Assembly (NCBI RefSeq): GCF_000479335.1
Contig: NC_022584.1
Span: forward strand, 806,001-870,000
DNA: 64,000 bases
DNA from: Streptococcus ilei
GTDB taxonomy: Bacteria; Bacillota; Bacilli; Lactobacillales; Streptococcaceae
Direction: 5' to 3'
Of the stretch, positions 58,914 to 64,000 are shown one piece after another. The notes under the pieces were generated by a model that ran no database searches, had not been told where the DNA came from, and saw only the letters and a list, made by a program, of their open reading frames with translations. The translations under genes were made by a program, and so were the position numbers. Numbering within the stretch: the first letter of the stretch is position 1; each line of letters opens with the position of its first letter.

Positions 58914-60054
58914 ATTTTCCGACCTCTTTCCCATCTTCCAAATCTCCAGAAGGGTTGATGATCACTTGCGCATCTTTCTTCAAGCCAGATAAGACTTCCT
59001 GATTTTCTGCATCTGCATTTCCTAAGGTAACCATAACTTTTTTAGCCTTACCAGCTTCAATGGTCCAAACATAGCTTTGCTCGCCATCCGATAGGACACT
59101 TGTCACAGGAACTAAAGGATGGATGGTTGAACTTTTTACTTCAATATTGACAGAGAAACCTTGTTTCAAATCGCCGATCTCACTCGTAATATCTACAGTA
59201 AACGGATATTTGGCTCCTCCTGTTCCTTGTCCAGAACCTGCAGCACTTGCACCTGCCTGACCTGCATCCGTCGGATAGTTAGCTACATAGCTAATCTTTC
59301 CAGTCCATTTTTTCCCAGGATAGACCTTGGAGGTTAAGGTCACTTCCTGGCCAACTGAAATGTTGGCTAGATTATATTCAGACAACTCTCCTTTTACTTG
59401 AAGGTTTCCATTGCTGACGATATGAACAAGAGTTTGGTTGGTTCCTGTTGTTGATTTTGAAACATCCTTATTAACTTCTACAACTGTCCCATCTGTACTA
59501 CTTTTTACGGTTGTAGCATCCAATAAGGCCTTGGCTTTTTCCATATTGGCTACAGCATCTGCACGGGCATCGCGTAAATCACCCACTTGAGTATCCAAAG
59601 ATCGTTGAGCTTGAGAGGCTGAGCTGCTATCTGCTTCCTCATCCCCTGTTGTATCAATCGTCACCCCATTGGTCAAGAGATCGTTTAATTGACGATCCGC
59701 TTTATTAACTGCACGAACAGCGGCATCATAGGCAGATTGCGCTTCTGTACTGCTATATTGAACAATGGCTTGTCCAGCAGTCACTTGATCCCCAACATTC
59801 ACTAAGATGGATTGCAAATCTCCTTTCGTTCCGTCAAAGTAGATATATTGCTCCTGATTGGCAGTGACTTTCCCCGTCAACAATACTGATGAAGCAATGG
59901 AACCTTCTTTGACTGTTTGAACCATAGGAGTCATATCCACCAACTCCTCAGGACCATTGCTAGATCTTCCAAAAGCAAGCCAGCTCCCGATTCCTAGGAC
60001 TGCTAGTGCAGCGCCTGTAGCTGTAACGATTTGCCATTTTTTAAATTTTTTCAT
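58897..60054 (-). CDS. MacA-like membrane fusion (adaptor) protein
   Basis: This 385-residue protein has an N-terminal signal-anchor (about 7-27, WQIVTATGAALAVLGIGSWLAF), a lipoyl half near VNVGDQVTAGQAIVQY, a helical hairpin (about 105-190), the second lipoyl half STDGTVVEVNKDVS, a beta-barrel domain and a membrane-proximal domain. In Gram-positives such adaptors work with MacB-like permeases without an outer-membrane channel. A Gly/Ala/Ser/Gln-rich linker lies near residues 265-280 (GQAGASAAGSGQGTGGA). First gene of the operon. Confidence 0.9.
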   Translation of the reverse strand: MKKFKKWQIVTATGAALAVLGIGSWLAFGRSSNGPEELVDMTPMVQTVKEGSIASSVLLTGKVTANQEQYIYFDGTKGDLQSILVNVGDQVTAGQAIVQYSSTEAQSAYDAAVRAVNKADRQLNDLLTNGVTIDTTGDEEADSSSASQAQRSLDTQVGDLRDARADAVANMEKAKALLDATTVKSSTDGTVVEVNKDVSKSTTGTNQTLVHIVSNGNLQVKGELSEYNLANISVGQEVTLTSKVYPGKKWTGKISYVANYPTDAGQAGASAAGSGQGTGGAKYPFTVDITSEIGDLKQGFSVNIEVKSSTIHPLVPVTSVLSDGEQSYVWTIEAGKAKKVMVTLGNADAENQEVLSGLKKDAQVIINPSGDLEDGKEVGKYDKID

Positions 60055-60096
60055 TTCTTTCCTCCAGTATTCGAAAGCGTTTCAAATTATAAGTTT

Positions 60097-60105
60097 AGTA
60101 TATCA
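60097..60105 (-). promoter_or_regulatory. Extended -10 promoter of the MacAB-like operon
   Basis: TGATATACT on the minus strand, 42 bp before the adaptor start. A GAAAC-GC-TTTCG inverted repeat lies between them (about 60070-60084). Confidence 0.6.
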
Positions 60106-60194
60106 TATTTCCTCATTTTTCAATTCAAAATCATCTGTTTTGCAAGTTTTTTTTGCTATCTTGTTTTCTCCTCCTATTCAACGATGGCAATTTC

Positions 60195-60223
60195 TTGATT
60201 TTTGTAACCTATGTTGTTACAAT
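60195..60223 (+). promoter_or_regulatory. Promoter of gor
   Basis: TTGATT (60195-60200), 17-bp spacer, TGTTACAAT-type extended -10 (TACAAT 60218-60223). Confidence 0.78.
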
Positions 60224-60254
60224 GAAGGTGTAAATCAACAAAGGAGTATTAACC

Positions 60255-61604
60255 ATGAAAGAATTTGATATTATCTCCATTGGTGGAGGTAGCGGAGGGA
60301 TTGCTACTATGAACCGTGCTGGAGAACATGGAGCCCGCGCTGCTGTTATTGAAGAAAAGCAACTAGGTGGAACCTGTGTCAACAAAGGATGTGTCCCTAA
60401 AAAAATTATGTGGTATGGCGCCCAAATTGCTGAAGCCATTCGTGATTACGGTCCAGATTATGGGTTTACTTCTGAACAGACCAATTTTGATTTTGCGACA
60501 TTAAGAAAAAATCGCGAAGCCTATATTGATCGGGCTCGTTCGTCTTATGACGGCAGTTTTAAACGAAATGGTGTGGAATATATCCAAGGTCGCGCTCGCT
60601 TTATCGACGCCCATACGGTTGAAGTCAACGGGGAAACCATCAAGGCTAAACACATTGTTATCGCTACAGGTGCCCATGCTTACGTCCCAGATCTACCTGG
60701 AGCAGACCTAGGAGAAACCTCTGACGATGTCTTTGCTTGGGAAGAACTACCAAAATCAGTTGCCATTATTGGAGCTGGTTACATTGCGGTAGAACTAGCC
60801 GGTGTCCTCCATGCCCTTGGTGTTCAGACAGATCTCTTCGTTCGCGGTGATCGTCCCTTAAGAAAGTTTGATTCTTACATTGTCGATGGCTTAATGGAGG
60901 AGATGGACAAACAAGGATTGTCCCTCCATCCTCACAAGGTTCCTGTTCAACTCACAAAGGAAGAAAATGGTCAAATCCGTGTCTATTTCGAAGACCAAAC
61001 ATCTTTTGTTGCTGATCATATTATCTGGGCGACCGGCCGAAAACCAAACGTTCAGGACCTCCATCTAGAAGCTGCAGGTGTCACCTTAAATGAAAAAGGA
61101 TTCATTGCAGTAGATGAATACCAAAATACCGTTGTCCCTGGCATCTATGCTCTTGGGGACGTCACAGGAGAAAAAGAATTAACCCCTGTCGCTATCAAGG
61201 CAGGGCGTACCCTATCCGAACGTCTCTTTAATGGAAAAACCGATGCTAAAATGGACTATTCAACCATTCCTACCGTTGTCTTCTCTCATCCCGCTATTGG
61301 TACAGTCGGTCTCACTCAAGAAGAAGCCGAAAAACAATATGGAAAAGAAGCTATCAAGGTCTACACTTCTAGTTTCGCCTCTATGTATTCAGCTGTGACC
61401 CAACATCGTCAGCTGGCTAAATTTAAACTCATCACTGCAGGACCAAAAGAAACCGTCGTCGGCCTTCATGGTCTTGGATATGGTGTAGACGAAATGATTC
61501 AAGGATTTGCCGTTGCCATCAAAATGGGAGCGACAAAAGCCGATTTCGATGCCACTGTCGCCATCCATCCAACCGGTTCCGAAGAATTCGTTACCATGCG
61601 CTAA
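60255..61604 (+). CDS. gor: Glutathione-disulfide reductase
   Basis: This 449-residue flavoenzyme has an N-terminal FAD site [18 protein letters not shown] (about 8-25), redox disulfide [13 protein letters not shown] (about 39-51), NAD(P)H site [19 protein letters not shown] (about 170-188), the second FAD motif YALGDVTG and the C-terminal active-site His-Glu in HPTGSEEFV. It reduces oxidised glutathione with NADPH, important in a peroxide-producing, catalase-negative host. ATG 60255 follows AAAGGAGTATTAACC. Divergent from the MacAB-like operon. Confidence 0.95.
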   Translation: MKEFDIISIGGGSGGIATMNRAGEHGARAAVIEEKQLGGTCVNKGCVPKKIMWYGAQIAEAIRDYGPDYGFTSEQTNFDFATLRKNREAYIDRARSSYDGSFKRNGVEYIQGRARFIDAHTVEVNGETIKAKHIVIATGAHAYVPDLPGADLGETSDDVFAWEELPKSVAIIGAGYIAVELAGVLHALGVQTDLFVRGDRPLRKFDSYIVDGLMEEMDKQGLSLHPHKVPVQLTKEENGQIRVYFEDQTSFVADHIIWATGRKPNVQDLHLEAAGVTLNEKGFIAVDEYQNTVVPGIYALGDVTGEKELTPVAIKAGRTLSERLFNGKTDAKMDYSTIPTVVFSHPAIGTVGLTQEEAEKQYGKEAIKVYTSSFASMYSAVTQHRQLAKFKLITAGPKETVVGLHGLGYGVDEMIQGFAVAIKMGATKADFDATVAIHPTGSEEFVTMR

Positions 61605-61605
61605 T

Positions 61606-61641
61606 ATCAGAAAAGGTTTGTTTAACAAGCCTTTTCTGATG
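61606..61641 (+). terminator. Terminator of gor
   Basis: ATCAGAAAAGG and CCTTTTCTGAT pair, with an inner TTGTT/CAA step; it begins 1 bp past the stop. From 61642 to 61787 only AT-rich sequence with a small TTAC-atttttGTAA hairpin is seen. Confidence 0.78.
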
Positions 61642-61787
61642 TTTAAATTTTAACTGATCATCACTGGAGCTACCATAGTCTAATCTTTCATTTTAACTTG
61701 ATTACCTTACATTTTTGTAAGATAAGAGCTTTCGAAAGAATGAAAGCTAGCTTCACTAGTCATGCTTTTAATAAATCATATAAAAAA

Positions 61788-61963
61788 GAGAGTGGGACAG
61801 AAATCGGTCATTCGTTAGAATTCGATTTCGTCGTCCCACCTCCGCACAGTTGAGTGGGGCTGTAAAAGCTGATGAAATCAGCCTAGTAGAGCCCACTCAA
61901 CCACTGCGTCTTGCTCGACAATCCAAAGACAATTGAGAGGCTAGGACTTTTGTCCCAGCCTCT
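61788..61963 (+). repeat. Triple-hairpin intergenic repeat, copy 4
   Basis: Forward orientation, with its hairpin 3 end 8 bp from the stop codon of the cyclase-family gene. It shares the CAGCCTAG variant in hairpin 2 only with copy 5, with which it forms an inverted pair around that gene. All three hairpins are intact. Confidence 0.92.
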
Positions 61964-61971
61964 GTGTCTTC

Positions 61972-62703
61972 TTATGGCAAGATAGCAATGGCACGAACAG
62001 GTGAACCAGTTGCCTTATCCCAGTGAGGGAAGGCAATTGAAATCAAGGCACCTACTGCTGGTACTTGATCCAAGTGGTTCAAGACTTCTACTTGGTAGAT
62101 ATTTTGTTCCAAAAGGTAGTATTCATTGACCAAGCCATGCTCTGCAGCAGGAATACCCGCGTCTGTATCGAAGGTCTCATGACCCACAGCCTTAACATGG
62201 CGTTCATGGATCAAGAATTCCAAAGCTTCACGACTCCATCCTGGACTTTGTTGAACCCCATTTTCATCTAGGTTGCGCATAGCATCTTGATCTGGCCAAC
62301 GTTTGGACCAATCACTACGGAAGGCGACAAAAGCTCCTTCTGCAATTTGTCCATGCTCTGCTTCGAAATCCAAAATATCTTGTTTGCTCAAGATAAAGTT
62401 TGGATTGGCTGAAACTTCTTTCGATTTGTCGATGACATAAAGTGGCAAGAGGAGATCCTTGAGATCAATCTCATCCAACCAACGGCCTCCTTCTACAAAG
62501 TGAATCGGTGCATCGATATGCGTTCCGTATTGACCAACTACTGTAAATTTTTGGACATGGAAGCCATCTTTTAGTGTGAAGAGGTCTTCTTGTTGCAAGG
62601 CGGGAAGAGCTGGAAAGTGAGGACTTTCTGCATTGATTTGGTGACTCAAGTCCACCCATTTTTTAGCTTGTAATTCTTTGTAAATACTAAGTAAATCTGA
62701 CAT
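61972..62703 (-). CDS. Cyclase-family metal-dependent hydrolase (KynB-like)
   Basis: This 243-residue protein has the family metal motif YGTHIDAPIHFVEGG (about 63-77, HxGTHxDxPxH class), a second conserved VDLSHQI near the start, and KAVGHETFDTDAG towards the C-terminus. The family includes kynurenine formamidase and isatin hydrolase; tryptophan catabolism is not otherwise seen, so the substrate is open. ATG 62703 follows AAAGGAACCCTT. It is flanked by two inverted copies of the triple-hairpin repeat, which makes a mobile or invertible segment conceivable. Confidence 0.85.
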   Translation of the reverse strand: MSDLLSIYKELQAKKWVDLSHQINAESPHFPALPALQQEDLFTLKDGFHVQKFTVVGQYGTHIDAPIHFVEGGRWLDEIDLKDLLLPLYVIDKSKEVSANPNFILSKQDILDFEAEHGQIAEGAFVAFRSDWSKRWPDQDAMRNLDENGVQQSPGWSREALEFLIHERHVKAVGHETFDTDAGIPAAEHGLVNEYYLLEQNIYQVEVLNHLDQVPAVGALISIAFPHWDKATGSPVRAIAILP

Positions 62704-62750
62704 AAGGGTTCCTTTCCTATAAGTGCGACATGAAATAAACGAATAAGGTT

Positions 62751-62759
62751 ATTATAACA
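62751..62759 (-). promoter_or_regulatory. Extended -10 promoter of the cyclase-family gene
   Basis: TGTTATAAT on the minus strand, with TTGTGG 17 bp upstream. The remainder to 62850 shows nothing else. Confidence 0.65.
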
Positions 62760-62850
62760 GTCAATGTCAACATCCACAATGATTTGCCTTAATCTTGTTT
62801 TCTTGAATAGGATATAGTTTCAAGCTATAATTATAGAAAGCATCAAAAAA

Positions 62851-63025
62851 GAGGCTAGGACAAAAGTCCTAGCCTCTCAATTGTCTTTGGATTGTCGAGC
62901 AAGACGCAGTGGTTGAGTGGGCTCTACTAGGCTGATTTCATCAGCTTTCACAGCCACACTCAACTGTGCGGAGGTGGAACGACGAAATCGAATTCTAACG
63001 AATGACCGATTTCTGTCCCACTCTC
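62851..63025 (-). repeat. Triple-hairpin intergenic repeat, copy 5
   Basis: Read on the minus strand. Its hairpin 1 end lies 16 bp from the stop of the YdbC gene. Hairpin 3 is a perfect palindrome here (GAGGCTAGGAC-tttt-GTCCTAGCCTC), while other copies have one mismatch. Hairpin 1 has a G-U-compatible change (GTTCCAC). Confidence 0.92.
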
Positions 63026-63041
63026 TTTCTTACTCTGTCCA

Positions 63042-63254
63042 TTACTGTTTAAATGCATCTAACAGAACTTGGAATTCTTCATTAGTGAGCGTAATCCCCT
63101 TGCCCATCTTCGTATGGTCTGGACTCCAAGTGCGGATATCATATTTAGCAGGTGCTCCATTAAAGCTCACCCGGTTTAACTCCTTGGTCCATCCCTTTTC
63201 ATTTTCAGATAACACCAAGAGTTGTTCTTCAATTTCAAAACTAAAATCTGCCAT
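63042..63254 (-). CDS. YdbC-type PC4-like ssDNA-binding protein
   Basis: This 70-residue protein reads MADFSFEIEEQLLVLSENEK, then WTKELNRVSFNGAPAKYDIRTW and a C-terminal helix EEFQVLLDAF. That is the strand-rich PC4 pattern with KYDIRxW as its hallmark. L. lactis YdbC binds single-stranded DNA and RNA as a PC4-like dimer. I chose ATG 63254 with AAAGGAGTATTC; the ATG at 63269 lies before that site. Confidence 0.88.
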   Translation of the reverse strand: MADFSFEIEEQLLVLSENEKGWTKELNRVSFNGAPAKYDIRTWSPDHTKMGKGITLTNEEFQVLLDAFKQ

Positions 63255-63358
63255 GAATACTCCTTTCAATGTCTTTCACCTTAATAATTCGTAAAAAATT
63301 TTACAAAATGAATGAAATTTTCTATAATATATTGTATCAACTTATGGAGAATTATGCT

Positions 63359-63673
63359 ATGAAAAGATTTCTTGAGCTTCTCAAGGACCGAGCGAATGAA
63401 TTTTTTAACGATAAAACCTCCCAACCAGCCCCACTAGAGGATGATAAAATTATTCAGATTATTGAACTGGCCCTTCGAAAAAAACAAGGAGTCCATGTCA
63501 TTTTCCAAAATAAAAGCTTTACAGGCGATATCGTGAAATATGATCAGGAACGAAAACAACTCATTGTCAAGAATTTTAAAAAGAGTATGTCAACCATTAT
63601 TCGAATTTCTGACATTCAAAAGATTAGTCTTGTTCCACATACGATTCGAATCGCCCAACAAAAAACACCGTAA
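63359..63673 (+). CDS. Small basic protein with C-terminal beta domain, unknown
   Basis: This 104-residue protein has an N-terminal helix (MKRFLELLKDRANEFF), a linker, and from about residue 35 a strand pattern GVHVIFQNKSFTGDIVKYD, KQLIVKNF, STIIRISDIQKISLV that looks like a small Sm/SH3-type or YolD-like barrel. No search was possible, so no name is given. ATG 63359 is preceded by GGAGAATTATGCT; TATAAT lies at 63323-63328. The frame upstream to 63269 runs through the promoter. Confidence 0.7.
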   Translation: MKRFLELLKDRANEFFNDKTSQPAPLEDDKIIQIIELALRKKQGVHVIFQNKSFTGDIVKYDQERKQLIVKNFKKSMSTIIRISDIQKISLVPHTIRIAQQKTP

Positions 63674-63708
63674 ACTTCCAAGCTAGGGAGGCATGCGGTG
63701 TTTTTTTC
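63661..63708. terminator. Terminator after the 104-residue protein gene
   Basis: AAAACACCG pairs with CGGTGTTTT around an inner CTTCC/GGAGG stem; T-run follows on the plus strand. It also faces the U32 peptidase end on the minus strand. Confidence 0.82.
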
Positions 63709-63717
63709 TTGTACTTT

Positions 63718-64000
63718 TTAGGCACGAACTGTTTGACTCGTTCCATCTTCTTTATAGAGATTGATCAAGCCTTCTTTGAGAGCACGGATCATATCACCTG
63801 GTTCAACTGGTGTTGGCATATGAATGGTCAATAACTCCATCGGATTTGGTGCTCGGTCAATTTTATTGCCCTTGGCATCATGCAAATCTTCGATGACTGT
63901 TTCAAAATGTCGGAAACCAGGTCCGTAAAATTCCACTTGGTCCCCTTCGTTGATGACATTCCGTTGACGAATGGTCGCAATTTGCTTGTCCGCATCATAG
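63718..64000 (-). CDS. U32-family peptidase (collagenase-like), C-terminal part
   Basis: The minus-strand frame is open from the window edge to the stop at 63718, giving 93 residues of C-terminus: RQRNVINEGDQVEFYGPGFR, then FETVIEDLHDAKGNKIDRAPNP and PVEPGDMIRAL. This is the C-terminal beta-barrel-like end of streptococcal U32 peptidases (PrtC type). The N-terminal catalytic part with its start lies outside the window. U32 enzymes are linked to collagen degradation or to tRNA modification (TrhP). Confidence 0.8.
   Translation of the reverse strand, partial: YDADKQIATIRQRNVINEGDQVEFYGPGFRHFETVIEDLHDAKGNKIDRAPNPMELLTIHMPTPVEPGDMIRALKEGLINLYKEDGTSQTVRA

Noticed and set aside
60070..60086. Possible cre site in the MacAB-like leader (GAAAC-GC-TTTCG)
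   Set aside because: Lacks the correct central spacing of cre; kept only as a small inverted repeat.

Overview
This window looks like a chromosomal stretch from a low-GC viridans-group Streptococcus of the mitis/sanguinis type. The grounds are gene content (MurM/MurN, PavA-type RqcH, DnaQ-DinG fusion, EzrA, FtsW beside ppc, prfB-ftsE-ftsX, a Mn-riboswitch P-type ATPase), AAAGGAGG ribosome binding sites and frequent extended -10 (TGnTATAAT) promoters. The species cannot be fixed by eye; S. parasanguinis or a close relative is a guess. I see no prophage, IS element, CRISPR array, rRNA or tRNA.

Layout. 1-2042: a TetR-controlled ABC exporter operon cut by the left edge. 2058-6776: an aldo/keto reductase, then a five-gene operon (small membrane protein, XRE regulator, DUF3169-like protein, NatA/NatB-type ABC exporter). 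6872-12754: pheS-GNAT-pheT behind a Phe T-box, preceded by a lone TrpX-like binding protein behind a T-box with a UGG specifier. 12869-21646: rqcH/pavA, acetolactate decarboxylase, TPR protein, AI-2E-family permease, lactonase, a 61-aa protein, enolase, DUF1694. 21693-32744: glycerate kinase, ezrA, HAD-gyrB, DJ-1 protein, rodA, YeiH-type exporter, DinG. 32884-41212: metallo-hydrolase, ftsX/ftsE/prfB (programmed frameshift), phosphoesterase, aquaporin, and a Ca/Mn ATPase under a yybP-ykoY riboswitch. 41249-52884: DUF1934, an HD-HAD-murM-murN operon, tpiA, tuf, ppc, ftsW. 53093-64000: GH25 protein, ybaK, phosphatase, lysS, a MacAB-like efflux operon, glutathione reductase, a cyclase-family gene between two inverted repeats, a YdbC-type DNA-binding protein, a 104-aa protein, and the C-terminus of a U32 peptidase.

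Most of this is core genome: envelope growth and division (rodA, ftsW, ezrA, ftsEX, murMN, GH25), translation (pheST, lysS, tuf, prfB, rqcH, ybaK), carbon metabolism (eno, tpiA, ppc, budA, glxK), metal and redox balance (P-type ATPase, gor, aquaporin) and drug or peptide export (three ABC systems).

The least explained signal is a ~177-bp intergenic repeat present five times (3053-3229, 14583-14757, 33530-33707, 61788-61963, 62851-63025). It folds into three successive hairpins, always lies within 17 bp of a stop codon, and brackets the cyclase gene as an inverted pair. The second pattern is a group of genes whose extended -10 box ends 6-7 bp before the start codon with no ribosome binding site, predicting leaderless mRNAs.
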